Of a stretch of DNA of 64,000 nucleotides, positions 45,351 to 53,556 are shown one piece after another. The stretch's first letter is position 1, and the number at the start of each line of letters is the position of its first letter. The DNA comes from Rhodoferax bucti. GTDB lineage: Bacteria > Pseudomonadota > Gammaproteobacteria > Burkholderiales > Burkholderiaceae_C. The notes under the pieces are model-generated. The model did no database searches. It saw nothing but the letters and a program-made list of their open reading frames with translations, and was not told where the DNA came from. The stretch lies in the NCBI RefSeq assembly GCF_005876985.1, contig NZ_VAHD01000003.1, forward strand, positions 248,001 through 312,000, written 5' to 3'. The position numbers and the translations under genes were made by a program.

Positions 45351-46142
45351 ATGCAAGATTTGGCGTACGTATTAGCAGGCTTTTTTGTGGGCTCCATCGT
45401 GGGGCTGACCGGTGTGGGGGGCGGGTCGCTGATGACGCCGATCCTGATCTTCTTTTTCGGGGTCAAGCCCTACATGGCGGTGGGCACCGACCTGTTGTTC
45501 GCGGCCTTCACCAAAATGGGCGGCACCATCAAGCTGGCGCGCTCGCGCCACATTGACTGGCCGGTCGTATTGAACCTGTCCGCAGGCAGCATTCCTGCAG
45601 CCCTGCTGACCCTGTATGTACTGCACACCTTGGGCGCCACCAGCGCGGAAGTGCAAAAACTCATGACCAGCACACTGGGTATCGCGTTGCTGCTCACTGC
45701 CGCCGCCACGCTATACAAGGCCTTGCGCGGCAAAACCGGCCCCAAAACCATTGCCGCCGGCCATGAGGCTCAGGCTGCCAAGCCCCGCCACTGGAGCCTG
45801 CCGCTGCTATTCGGCGCACTCATCGGCACGCTGGTTACACTCACCTCCGTCGGCGCGGGGGCCATCGGCGTCACGGTGTTGATGCTGCTCTACCCCCTGC
45901 TGCCCCTGCCGCGCATTGTGGCGGCGGACATTGCCTACGCAGTGCCGTTGACCTTGGTGGCGGGCATGGGCCACGCGTCGCTCGGTTCGGTGGACTGGCC
46001 CATGTTGGCCAAGCTGCTGGCCGGCTCGCTGCCCGGTATCTGGGTGGGCTCGCACCTGATGTTCAAAACCCCGGAGCGGGTCATCCGCTCCCTGTTGTCA
46101 TTGCTGCTGGCCTATGCCGGTTTGAAACTCATCGCTTTCTGA
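45351..46142 (+). CDS. TSUP-family permease (TauE/SafE type)
   Basis: A 263-residue membrane protein with about eight helices, starting MQDLAYVLAGFFVGSIVGLT. It contains the family motif GVGGGSLMTPILIFFFGVKP and its second-half counterpart TSVGAGAIGVTVLMLLYPLL. TSUP proteins move sulfite, sulfonates or sulfate-related anions. It lies 19 bases before cysI on the same strand, so sulfate uptake or sulfite handling for assimilation is likely. Direction and substrate remain unproven. Confidence 0.87.
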   Translation: MQDLAYVLAGFFVGSIVGLTGVGGGSLMTPILIFFFGVKPYMAVGTDLLFAAFTKMGGTIKLARSRHIDWPVVLNLSAGSIPAALLTLYVLHTLGATSAEVQKLMTSTLGIALLLTAAATLYKALRGKTGPKTIAAGHEAQAAKPRHWSLPLLFGALIGTLVTLTSVGAGAIGVTVLMLLYPLLPLPRIVAADIAYAVPLTLVAGMGHASLGSVDWPMLAKLLAGSLPGIWVGSHLMFKTPERVIRSLLSLLLAYAGLKLIAF

Positions 46143-46161
46143 TTTTTGTTGCTATCCGTCT

Positions 46162-47979
46162 ATGTACCAATACACCGAATTTGACCGCCAGTTCATCCGC
46201 GCCCGCGCGGCCCAGCATCGCGACCAACTGGAGCGCAATCAAGCCGGCACGCTGAGCGACGACGAGTTCCGCCCCCTGCGCCTGCAAAACGGCTGGTACA
46301 TCCAGCGCTACGCGCCCATGCTGCGTGTGGCCGTGCCGTATGGCGAACTATCCACCGCCCAGTTGCGCGTGCTGGCCCGTATTGCCCGCGAGTACGACCA
46401 CCCCAGCAAAGAGGTGTTCGACAAAGCCATCGGCACCCAGGCCACCTGGGGCACTACCCACTTGCCGGTAGGCTACGGCCACTTCACCACCCGCCAGAAC
46501 GTGCAGTTCAACTGGATTCCTCTGTCTAAGAGCGCGGATGTGATGGACCTGCTGGCCACCGTGAACATGCACGGCATCCAGACCAGCGGCAACTGCATCC
46601 GCAACATCACCAGTGACGAGCGTGCCGGTATCGCCCCCGACGAGATCGCCGACCCCCGCCCGTTTGCCGAAATCATGCGCCAGTGGAGCACGCTGCACCC
46701 TGAGTTCGCCTTCTTGCCCCGCAAATTCAAGATAGCCATTACCGGTGCGACCGAAGACCGCGCTGCGGTGCGCTGGCACGACGTGGGCCTGCACCTCATC
46801 AAGAACGAAGCGGGGGAATTGGGCTTCCGCGTGTTTGTGGGCGGCGGCATGGGCCGCACCCCGGTGATCAGCACCGAAATCCGCGCCTTCCTGCCCTGGA
46901 ACCAGATCATGAATTACCTGGAGGCGGTGGTGCGTGTGTACAACCGCTGGGGCCGCCGCGACAACCTGTACAAGGCCCGCATCAAGATTCTGGTGAAGGC
47001 CGAAGGCCAGCGCTATATCGACGAGGTGGAAGCCGAGTACGAGCAAATCATCACCCGCGACGGCGCGCCGCACACCATCAGCCAGGCCGAGCTGGACCGG
47101 GTTACGGCATGTTTTGTGCCGCCAGCGCTTGCAGAACGTGCGCAAGGCGCTACCAAAACAGTAGCAATTCCCGCCGAGCGTCAAAAAGATTACGACCGCT
47201 GGCTGCAGCAAAACGTGGCCCCTCACCAGAACCCGGCCCTGCGCGCTGTGACGCTGTCTTACAAGCGCCTGGGCCAAGCGCCTGGCGACGCCGATGCCGA
47301 CCAGCTCGACACCGCAGCGGACTTGGCTGACGAATTCAGCGCTGGTGAAGTGCGCGTGACGCACGACCAGAACCTGCTGCTGCCTTGGGTGCGCGCTGAA
47401 GACCTGCCGGCCCTGTGGGTGGCTGCCAGCCACGCCGGCCTGGCCCGCAGCAATGTGCGCCTGCTGACCGACATGATCGCCTGCCCCGGCGGCGACTTCT
47501 GCGCGCTGGCCAATGCCCGCTCCATCCCGATTGCCGCCAGCATCACCGAGCGCTACCAGGACATGGACGAACTGCACGACCTGGGCGAAATCGACTTGCA
47601 CATCAGCGGTTGCATCAACTCCTGCGGCCACCACCACAGCGGCCATATCGGCATCCTGGGCGTGGATAAAGACGGCAAGGAGTGGTACCAGGTGTCCCTG
47701 GGCGGCTCGGACGGCTCGGCCCTGAGTGGCGATGCGGTGCCCGGCAAGGTGGTGGGCCCGTCCTTCACCGCGTTGGAAGTGCCTGGCGTCATTGAAGCCG
47801 TGCTGGACGCCTTCCGCCAGAACCGCCAAGGCCGCGAGACCTTTATCGACACGCTCAAGCGCGTGGGCTTTGACGCCTTCAAGACCGCCGCCAACAGCGC
47901 CCGCCTGGCGGACAAGCACGAAGAGCTGCACGCCTTGCCCAAGTCCGCCGGCTATGCCAAAGACGCGCAAGAAGCCTGA
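46162..47979 (+). CDS. cysI: Assimilatory sulfite reductase hemoprotein (nitrite/sulfite reductase family)
   Basis: A 605-residue siroheme-[4Fe-4S] enzyme reducing sulfite to sulfide. N-terminal ferredoxin-like half: YIQRYAPMLRVAVPYGELST; substrate-binding Arg/Lys region TTRQNVQFNWI. The cluster-siroheme cysteines fall in the CPGGDFCALANARSIPIAAS and HISGCINSCGHHHSGHIGIL segments. The next genes are DUF934 and cysHDN. No cysJ flavoprotein is in the window, so electrons probably come from ferredoxin; fdxA and a ferredoxin reductase gene lie 3.6 kb downstream. The very close similarity between sulfite and nitrite enzymes is resolved by context. Confidence 0.92.
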   Translation: MYQYTEFDRQFIRARAAQHRDQLERNQAGTLSDDEFRPLRLQNGWYIQRYAPMLRVAVPYGELSTAQLRVLARIAREYDHPSKEVFDKAIGTQATWGTTHLPVGYGHFTTRQNVQFNWIPLSKSADVMDLLATVNMHGIQTSGNCIRNITSDERAGIAPDEIADPRPFAEIMRQWSTLHPEFAFLPRKFKIAITGATEDRAAVRWHDVGLHLIKNEAGELGFRVFVGGGMGRTPVISTEIRAFLPWNQIMNYLEAVVRVYNRWGRRDNLYKARIKILVKAEGQRYIDEVEAEYEQIITRDGAPHTISQAELDRVTACFVPPALAERAQGATKTVAIPAERQKDYDRWLQQNVAPHQNPALRAVTLSYKRLGQAPGDADADQLDTAADLADEFSAGEVRVTHDQNLLLPWVRAEDLPALWVAASHAGLARSNVRLLTDMIACPGGDFCALANARSIPIAASITERYQDMDELHDLGEIDLHISGCINSCGHHHSGHIGILGVDKDGKEWYQVSLGGSDGSALSGDAVPGKVVGPSFTALEVPGVIEAVLDAFRQNRQGRETFIDTLKRVGFDAFKTAANSARLADKHEELHALPKSAGYAKDAQEA

Positions 47980-48007
47980 AGCCCGGACGCAGAAAGAGAG
48001 AATTACT

Positions 48008-48421
48008 ATGAAATTGATAGCTGCTTCCGCACATTCCACGGGCGCTGAAGGCCAAAAAGTCATTGAACTGGCCAACACCGAAGACCCCCGCGCACTCGAT
48101 CTGGCCGGCGTGACCCGCATCGACCTGAACTTCCCCAAGTTCACCGACGGCCGCGCGTACAGCCAGGCCTTTTTGCTGCGCCGCCGCCTGGGCTTCACCG
48201 GCGAGCTGCGTGCTACTGGTGACGTGCTGATCGACCAGCTGGTGCAAATGGAACGCACAGGTTTTGACGTGGCCGTGCTGCGCGCCGACCAGAACATCGA
48301 CTTCGCACAGCGCCAGTTCGACCGTTATCGCGGTTTCTACCAAGGCGACGCAGTCACTGTGAAGCCTCACTTCGCCCGCGAGGGCGATTCCGTTGCGGCC
48401 CGTGAAGGAGAGGCGGCATGA
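48008..48421 (+). CDS. DUF934 protein of the sulfate assimilation operon
   Basis: A 137-residue protein that consistently accompanies cysI and cysH in betaproteobacteria and pseudomonads; its biochemical role is not established. The conserved part is DLAGVTRIDLNFPKFTDGRA, YSQAFLLRRRLGFTGELRAT and GDVLIDQLVQMERTGFDVAV. AGAGAG precedes ATG 48008. The first 15 or so residues (MKLIAASAHSTGAEGQK) come from a family A repeat, so the N-terminus is probably dispensable. It overlaps cysH by 4 bases. It may help sulfite reductase or electron supply. Confidence 0.88.
   Translation: MKLIAASAHSTGAEGQKVIELANTEDPRALDLAGVTRIDLNFPKFTDGRAYSQAFLLRRRLGFTGELRATGDVLIDQLVQMERTGFDVAVLRADQNIDFAQRQFDRYRGFYQGDAVTVKPHFAREGDSVAAREGEAA
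48017..48053 (+). repeat. Family A repeat, copy 6 (5' end of the DUF934 gene)
   Basis: ATAGCTGCTTCCGCACATT, then CCACGGGCGCTGAAGGCC, beginning nine bases inside the gene. It encodes IAASAHSTGAEGQ, nearly the same peptide as the cysN copy. Confidence 0.8.
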
Positions 48422-49218
48422 GCGCGGAAACATCCAGCTTAGGCAACCGTTTTGCGGTGCAAGTGCAGTCCGCAGGCAGCGCCATGACCCGCAACGCCGA
48501 AGCCAGCGGCGAATACATCATCAAGCTGGCCGAAGCCCAAGGTGTGCTCGCCCAAGCCGCAGCGCAATATGCGGGTGCGGATGGTGATGCAGCCACCGTC
48601 ACCCAAGCTTCCAGCCTCGGCGCCGAAGACGTGGTCATCAGCCACCTGATTAACAGCCTGAAGTTGGACATCGGCATCTTCGTGCTCGAGACCGGCGCCC
48701 TGCACAAGGAAACTTTGGACCTGCTGGAGCGCTTCAAGGCGTCCAGCCGCGCCACCGTCACGGTGTACCAGCCGGTGAATGAATCCGTGGTGCAGTTTGT
48801 GGACCGCGAAGGCAAGGACGCGATGTATAAAAGCATTGCCCTGCGCAAAGCCTGCTGCGGCATCCGCAAGATGGAACCACTGGAACGCGCGCTTAAGGGT
48901 AAAGACGCCTGGATCACCGGCCTGCGCCGCGAGCAATCCGGCGCCCGCGCTGAGGTGCCCTTGGCAGACAGCAGCGAGAAGCGCGTGAAGATCAACCCCT
49001 TGGCTAACTGGACCTGGGGCGATGTCTGGCACTACATCCAAACCAACAAGCTGGACTACAACCCGCTGCACGACCAGTTTTTCCCTAGCATTGGCTGCGA
49101 GCCTTGCACCCGCGCCATCAGCCTGGGCGAGGACTTCCGCTCCGGCCGCTGGTGGTGGGAAGACGAAGCCGCCAAAGAGTGCGGCCTGCACGTGAAACAT
49201 GAAGAAGCCAAAGCATGA
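48418..49218 (+). CDS. cysH: Adenylylsulfate (APS) reductase, CysH family
   Basis: CysH reduces activated sulfate to sulfite with thioredoxin. The 266-residue protein has the two cysteine pairs C146-C147 (KACCGIRK) and C227-x2-C230 (GCEPCTRA) that bind a [4Fe-4S] cluster, which marks enzymes using APS directly rather than PAPS. This agrees with the absence of an APS kinase (cysC) in the operon. The ATG overlaps the DUF934 stop and its own TGA overlaps the cysD ATG. The usual ECGLH motif is present near the C-terminus (AKECGLHVK). Confidence 0.95.
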   Translation: MSAETSSLGNRFAVQVQSAGSAMTRNAEASGEYIIKLAEAQGVLAQAAAQYAGADGDAATVTQASSLGAEDVVISHLINSLKLDIGIFVLETGALHKETLDLLERFKASSRATVTVYQPVNESVVQFVDREGKDAMYKSIALRKACCGIRKMEPLERALKGKDAWITGLRREQSGARAEVPLADSSEKRVKINPLANWTWGDVWHYIQTNKLDYNPLHDQFFPSIGCEPCTRAISLGEDFRSGRWWWEDEAAKECGLHVKHEEAKA

Positions 49219-50147
49219 ACGCCATGACTGAACCCACCCATTTCGACCGACTCTCCAACCAGCATCTCGATGCACTGGAAGAAGAAACCATCTTCATCCT
49301 GCGTGAGGTGGCCGCGGCGTTTGAGCGCCCCGCCCTGCTGTTCTCAGGCGGCAAGGATTCGCTGGTGATGCTCAAGTGCGCAGAGAAGGCCTTTGGCGTC
49401 GGCCGCATCCCCTACCCCCTGCTGATGATCGACACCGGCCACAACTTCCATGAAGTGACCGACTTCCGCGATTTTCGCGCCAAGGAACTGGGTGCCGAGT
49501 TGATCGTGCGCAGCGTCGAGGACTCCATGGCCCGCGGCACCGTGCGCCTGGCCCACCCCGGCGAGAGCCGCAATGTGCACCAGTCCGTTACCTTGCTGGA
49601 AGCCATCGACGAATTCCGTTTTGACGCCCTGATTGGTGGCGCACGCCGCGATGAGGAAAAAGCCCGCGCCAAGGAGCGCATCTTTTCCCACCGCGACAGC
49701 TTCGGCCAGTGGCAACCCAAGGCCCAGCGCCCCGAGTTGTGGACGCTGTTCAACACCCGCCTGCAGCCCGGCGAGCACTTCCGCGTGTTCCCCATCAGCA
49801 ACTGGACGGAGCTGGACGTGTGGCAGTACATCGAGCGCGAAAAAATCGCCCTGCCTTCGCTGTACTACACCCACAAGCGGGATGTGGTCGAGCGCAAGGG
49901 ACTGCTGGTTCCCGTGACGGAGCTGACGCCACCGAAGGAAGGCGAAACCGTCGAGAGCCGCGACGTGCGTTTCCGCACCGTGGGCGACATCACCTGCACC
50001 TGCCCGGTGGAGAGCCTGGCCGCCACCGCAGCCGACATCGTGATCGAAACGCTGGCCGCTGACGTGAGCGAGCGCGGCGCCACCCGCATGGACGACAAGA
50101 CTTCTGAGGCTTCCATGGAGAAGCGCAAAAAGGACGGATACTTCTGA
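49215..50147 (+). CDS. cysD: Sulfate adenylyltransferase subunit 2
   Basis: The ATP-sulfurylase catalytic subunit (PP-loop fold) that makes APS from sulfate and ATP, 310 residues. The PP-loop SGGKDSLVMLKCAEKAF, LLMIDTGHNFHEVTDFRD and GGARRDEEKARAKERIFSHR are characteristic. It ends with RRMDDKTSEASMEKRKKDGYF-type sequence found at the CysD C-terminus. It overlaps cysH at its start, and its TGA shares one base with the cysN ATG (TGATG). Confidence 0.97.
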   Translation: MNAMTEPTHFDRLSNQHLDALEEETIFILREVAAAFERPALLFSGGKDSLVMLKCAEKAFGVGRIPYPLLMIDTGHNFHEVTDFRDFRAKELGAELIVRSVEDSMARGTVRLAHPGESRNVHQSVTLLEAIDEFRFDALIGGARRDEEKARAKERIFSHRDSFGQWQPKAQRPELWTLFNTRLQPGEHFRVFPISNWTELDVWQYIEREKIALPSLYYTHKRDVVERKGLLVPVTELTPPKEGETVESRDVRFRTVGDITCTCPVESLAATAADIVIETLAADVSERGATRMDDKTSEASMEKRKKDGYF

Positions 50148-51520
50148 TGACCGCTATGAATACGATAGCTGCTCCCGCAAATTCCACGGGCGCTAGCAGC
50201 CAAAATGACACTTCATCCGCCCTGCGCTTCATCACCTGCGGCAGCGTGGACGATGGCAAGAGCACCTTGATCGGCCGCCTGTTGGTGGACAGCAAGGCGG
50301 TGCTGCAAGACCAGCTGGCCAACGTTTCCAAGAGCGGCGAAGCTGACTTGGCTCTGTTCACCGATGGCCTCTCCGCTGAGCGCGAGCAAGGTATCACCAT
50401 CGACGTGGCCTACCGCTACTTCGCCACCCCCACGCGCAAGTTCATCATTGGTGACGCACCCGGCCACGAGCAGTACACCCGCAACATGGTCACTGCTGCC
50501 AGCAGCGCGCATGCCGCTGTTGTGCTGGTGGACGCCACCAAACTGAAGTGGAATGTGGACGGCCTGGTGGACCTGCTGCCCCAGACCCGCCGCCACAGCC
50601 TGCTGGTCAACCTGCTACGCGTGCCCGGCATCATCTTTGCCGTGAACAAGCTCGACGCCTTGGGCGATGACGCCGCGGCTGCGTTCGCCAAGATCAGCGC
50701 GGCGCTGCAAGCCTTTGCAAAGCAAGCCGGCATTGCCGTGACAGCCACCATCCCCATGTCCGCCCTCAAGGGCCACAACGTGGTGGAAGCCACGCCCGGC
50801 TGGTGCGGCTACCAAGGCCCTAGCCTGTTGGCCTTGTTAGAAACACTGCCTGTCACCGCAGCCGAGACCGATGTGCCCTTCGCCTTCCCGGTGCAATGGG
50901 TAGAAAAGTTCCACAACTCTGCCGACACTACCCAAGGCCGCCGCGTGTTCTGGGGCCGTGTGGCCACTGGCACCGTGCAGGTGGGCGACACCATCAGCAT
51001 CCACCCCAGCGGCCAGACCGCGGTGGTGGCACAGGTTGTGAACCACGCCCGCGTGCCCGGCAGCATTGCCGCAGGCCACGGCGCCGGCATCACGCTGGAC
51101 CGCGAAGTGGATGTGTCCCGTGGCGACTGGCTGCTGGCGCAAGTCACGCCTGCAGCAGACCCGGACGACGAGTTTGCGGATACCCCCAAGCCCCGCGCTT
51201 TTGCCGAAGCCACCCGCGAAATCAAGGCCACTGTGGCCTGGATGGACGATGAGCCTCTGGTTGCCGGTCGCGTCTACCTGGCCCTGCATGGCCACCGCTG
51301 GATCAAAGCCAAGGTCAAGCGCATCGTGCACAGCTTGGACATCAACACCCTGCAGGAACACGACGCCACCGAGATTGCGCCCAACGCCATCGGCCATATT
51401 GAGCTCACGCTGCAGGAGGCAATTACCGCGGTTCCCTACGCGCAAAGCCGTGTGCTGGGCTCGCTGATTCTGGTGGACACTGCTACCCACAAGACCTCCG
51501 GTGCCCTGCTGCTGAATTGA
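50147..51520 (+). CDS. cysN: Sulfate adenylyltransferase subunit 1 (GTPase)
   Basis: The GTPase subunit that drives sulfate activation with CysD, 457 residues. G1 is GSVDDGKSTLIGRLL, G2/G3 region EREQGITIDVAYRYF and DAPGHEQYTRNMVTAA, G4 NKLD. It ends without an APS kinase domain, so it is CysN rather than the CysNC fusion. Residues 3-18 derive from a family A repeat (NTIAAPANSTGASSQN), an unusual extension before the first GTPase strand. A second ATG at 50156 would remove three residues. It is followed by a hairpin and fdxA. Confidence 0.95.
   Translation: MTAMNTIAAPANSTGASSQNDTSSALRFITCGSVDDGKSTLIGRLLVDSKAVLQDQLANVSKSGEADLALFTDGLSAEREQGITIDVAYRYFATPTRKFIIGDAPGHEQYTRNMVTAASSAHAAVVLVDATKLKWNVDGLVDLLPQTRRHSLLVNLLRVPGIIFAVNKLDALGDDAAAAFAKISAALQAFAKQAGIAVTATIPMSALKGHNVVEATPGWCGYQGPSLLALLETLPVTAAETDVPFAFPVQWVEKFHNSADTTQGRRVFWGRVATGTVQVGDTISIHPSGQTAVVAQVVNHARVPGSIAAGHGAGITLDREVDVSRGDWLLAQVTPAADPDDEFADTPKPRAFAEATREIKATVAWMDDEPLVAGRVYLALHGHRWIKAKVKRIVHSLDINTLQEHDATEIAPNAIGHIELTLQEAITAVPYAQSRVLGSLILVDTATHKTSGALLLN
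50165..50200 (+). repeat. Family A repeat, copy 7 (5' end of cysN)
   Basis: ATAGCTGCTCCCGCAAATT, then CCACGGGCGCTAGCAGC. It lies just inside cysN and encodes IAAPANSTGASS, matching the DUF934 copy in frame and in position relative to the start codon. Confidence 0.8.
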
Positions 51521-51534
51521 CCCAGCGCAAAGGA

Positions 51535-51558
51535 GATGCCCTCGTGACCGGGGGCATC
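51535..51558 (+). terminator. Stem-loop after cysN
   Basis: GATGCCC (51535-51541) pairs perfectly with GGGCATC (51552-51558) around a 10-base loop, starting 15 bases after the cysN stop. It has no U-tract, so it may stabilise the cys mRNA or reduce read-through into fdxA rather than act as a full terminator. Confidence 0.45.
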
Positions 51559-51627
51559 CGCGAAAACCAATAAAATCATGGGCTTGGCAAATTGTTGCCC
51601 GCCCACCCACTTACTGCCCGAACCAAC

Positions 51628-51957
51628 ATGACACACATCGTCACCGAAGCCTGTATCAAGTGCAAATACACCGACTGCGTGGACGTGTGCCCCGTGGATT
51701 GCTTCCGCGAAGGCCCCAATTTCTTGACGATCGACCCCGATGAGTGCATCGACTGCGCCGTCTGCATTCCCGAGTGCCCAGCCAACGCGATCTACGCGGA
51801 AGAAGACGCGCCCAAAGACCAGCAACACATGATTGCCTTGAACGCAGAACTCGCCCGCCTGCCCGGCTGGAAGAGCATCACCAAGCGCAAGGCACCTCTG
51901 CCGGACGCTGACGACTGGAAAGACAAAACCGGCAAGCTGTCGCAGCTGATCCGCTGA
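51628..51957 (+). CDS. fdxA: Ferredoxin FdxA, 7Fe type
   Basis: A 109-residue [3Fe-4S][4Fe-4S] ferredoxin. It starts [20 protein letters not shown], continues [12 protein letters not shown], and has the second cluster motif [17 protein letters not shown]. The usual C-terminal extension of the Azotobacter-type protein is present ([20 protein letters not shown]). ATG 51628 is chosen because it gives the family N-terminus. It lies between the sulfate assimilation genes and a ferredoxin reductase gene, so it may carry electrons to CysI. Confidence 0.95.
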   Translation: MTHIVTEACIKCKYTDCVDVCPVDCFREGPNFLTIDPDECIDCAVCIPECPANAIYAEEDAPKDQQHMIALNAELARLPGWKSITKRKAPLPDADDWKDKTGKLSQLIR

Positions 51958-51970
51958 TCACTCGGTCGGC

Positions 51971-53044
51971 ATGGCTGCCCCTCTGATTGAAGCCGATGCC
52001 GTCGTCATCGGGGCGGGGCCGGTAGGCCTGTTCCAGGTGTTCCAACTGGGCCTGCACGAAGTGCAGGCCCATGTCATTGATGCCCTGCCTTATGCAGGCG
52101 GCCAATGCATGGAGCTGTACCCCGACAAGCCCATCTACGACATCCCTGGCACACCGGTCACCACCGGGCGCGGCCTCACCCAAAGTCTGCTGCAGCAGAT
52201 TGCGCCTTTTCAGGCGCAAATGCATTTTTCCCAATTGGTGGAATCCGTCACTCGCCTGGAAGATGGTCGCTTGCAGCTCACCACGAACGCCGGCACCACC
52301 TTCATCACCAAGGCGCTGTTTGTAGCCGCTGGCGTGGGAGCATTTGTTCCCCGTAAACCGGCCGTCCCCGAGCTCGAAGCCTTTGAAGGCCGGCAGGTGC
52401 ATTACCCGCATGACGCAGCGTTGACGGATGGCAGTTTGCATGGCGCACATGTGGTCGTGTTGGGTGGTGATGAATCTGCCGTTGTAGCGGCTCTGGAGGC
52501 AGCGCTGCCCGCCAACCCAGCACATCGACCTGCCAGCGTGACGTTGGTTCATCGCAGGGACGCATTCACTGGGGAACCCGCCACCCTTGAACGCCTGAAT
52601 GCCGCGCGCGCAGCAGGCGGCATTCAGGTGCTCGCGGCACAGATCACGGGCTGCGAAGTCGAAGGCTCACGCTTGCATGCCTTGCGGGTGCTGACTGCAG
52701 AGGGCCTTGAGACCTCCATCGCTGCAGACCATGTGCTGGTACGGCTGGGTGTGTCACCGAAGATGGGGCCCATTGCCGAATGGGGTTGGACCCTGGAACG
52801 CAAGCAGGTTCCGGTAAGCACAGAGACCTTTCAAAGCGAGATCCCGAGAATTTTTGCAGTCGGCGACATAAATTTTTATCCGGGAAAGCAAAAATTGATT
52901 TTGAGCGGCTTTCATGAGGCTACACTAGCGGCCTTCGCAGCGATGGTCTTTATTTCTCCCGAGAAAAAAGTCCTCTTGCAGTACACCACCACGAGCCCGC
53001 GTTTGCATCAGCTCCTCGGTGTTGAAACCCAAGAAAAAAGTTAG
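51971..53044 (+). CDS. Ferredoxin-NADP reductase, thioredoxin-reductase-like type 2
   Basis: A 357-residue FAD/NAD(P) oxidoreductase. FAD site: ADAVVIGAGPVGLFQVFQLG, then DALPYAGGQCMELYPDKPIY. NAD(P) site: AHVVVLGGDESAVVAALEAA and VTLVHRRDAFTGE. FAD C-terminal motif: IPRIFAVGDINFYPGKQKLI, then LSGFHEATLAAFAAM. There is no redox-active CxxC, which separates it from thioredoxin reductase and fits type 2 FNR. It lies 13 bases after fdxA, so the two probably form an NADPH to ferredoxin pathway. Confidence 0.9.
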   Translation: MAAPLIEADAVVIGAGPVGLFQVFQLGLHEVQAHVIDALPYAGGQCMELYPDKPIYDIPGTPVTTGRGLTQSLLQQIAPFQAQMHFSQLVESVTRLEDGRLQLTTNAGTTFITKALFVAAGVGAFVPRKPAVPELEAFEGRQVHYPHDAALTDGSLHGAHVVVLGGDESAVVAALEAALPANPAHRPASVTLVHRRDAFTGEPATLERLNAARAAGGIQVLAAQITGCEVEGSRLHALRVLTAEGLETSIAADHVLVRLGVSPKMGPIAEWGWTLERKQVPVSTETFQSEIPRIFAVGDINFYPGKQKLILSGFHEATLAAFAAMVFISPEKKVLLQYTTTSPRLHQLLGVETQEKS

Positions 53045-53061
53045 CGTGAAATTCAAAAATT

Positions 53062-53100
53062 TAGCGTGTTTTCAAAATCACTTAAAAAACACGCTATAAT
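53062..53100 (+). promoter_or_regulatory. tRNA-Asn promoter with overlapping palindrome
   Basis: A consensus -10 TATAAT at 53095-53100 lies 13 bases before the tRNA, with a weak AT-rich -35 (TTCAAA near 53071) at an 18-base spacing. An 11-bp inverted repeat, TAGCGTGTTTT (53062-53072) with AAAACACGCTA (53086-53096), overlaps both elements. The same TTAGCGTG occurs once more at 53041-53048, overlapping the end of the reductase gene. Confidence 0.65.
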
Positions 53101-53112
53101 TTGAGGCTTCAT

Positions 53113-53188
53113 TCCTCAATAGCTCAGTTGGTAGAGCGCCGGACTGTTAATCCGTAGGTCCCTGGTTCGAGCCCAGGTTGAGGAGCCA
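53113..53188 (+). tRNA. tRNA-Asn(GTT)
   Basis: A 76-nt tRNA with encoded CCA. It begins TCCTCAATAGCTCAGTTGG, has anticodon loop CTGTTAA (anticodon GTT), the T-loop GGTTCGAGC and ends GAGGAGCCA. The acceptor stem TCCTCAA/TTGAGGA pairs completely. Confidence 0.97.
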
Positions 53189-53210
53189 AATTAACCCGCA
53201 AGGGTACTTA

Positions 53211-53243
53211 AAAACCCCGCTGCGAACGCAGTGGGGTTTTTTC
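53211..53243 (+). terminator. Rho-independent terminator after tRNA-Asn
   Basis: AACCCCGCTGCG pairs with CGCAGTGGGGTT (one G-U) around an AA loop and is followed by TTTTTTCTTTT. It ends the tRNA transcript before the J-domain gene. Confidence 0.88.
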
Positions 53244-53266
53244 TTTTACGGCAGGATAGTTGCTGC

Positions 53267-53542
53267 ATGAAAGATCACTACACCAGTCTCGGATTGAACA
53301 GCGCAGCCACCCTGGCTGATATCAAAAAAGCCTTCCGGCAAAAGGCCGCGCAGTTCCACCCGGACCGTAACCCAGACCCGAATGCCGCGCTGTACTTCCG
53401 CGAAGTGCAAGAGGCCTACGATGTGCTGTCGGACACCGACAAACGCCAGGCCTATGACGACAATCGCCGGCGTGGCCTGCTCGACAGCCCCATCGATACC
53501 GCGCGCGACATCTGGTCCTCCTATTTCTCCCGCATTCTTTGA
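53267..53542 (+). CDS. Small J-domain protein
   Basis: A 91-residue protein that is little more than a DnaJ J-domain: [35 protein letters not shown] with the catalytic HPD tripeptide, and [20 protein letters not shown]. There is no Gly/Phe region or zinc-binding repeat, so it resembles a dedicated co-chaperone that directs an Hsp70 (DnaK) to one client. AGGA stands about 11 bases before ATG 53267. Three uncharacterised genes follow on the same strand at short distances and may encode the client or partners. Confidence 0.9.
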   Translation: MKDHYTSLGLNSAATLADIKKAFRQKAAQFHPDRNPDPNAALYFREVQEAYDVLSDTDKRQAYDDNRRRGLLDSPIDTARDIWSSYFSRIL

Positions 53543-53556
53543 ACTGGCAACTCCCC

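Noticed and set aside
47100..47190. Possible eighth family A copy within cysI
   Set aside because: Only scattered short matches (GTAGCAATTCCCGCC) are present; the order and spacing of the family are not kept.
46348..48297. 649-codon minus-strand open frame opposite cysI and DUF934
   Set aside because: Antisense shadow spanning two conserved genes, with no recognisable motif.
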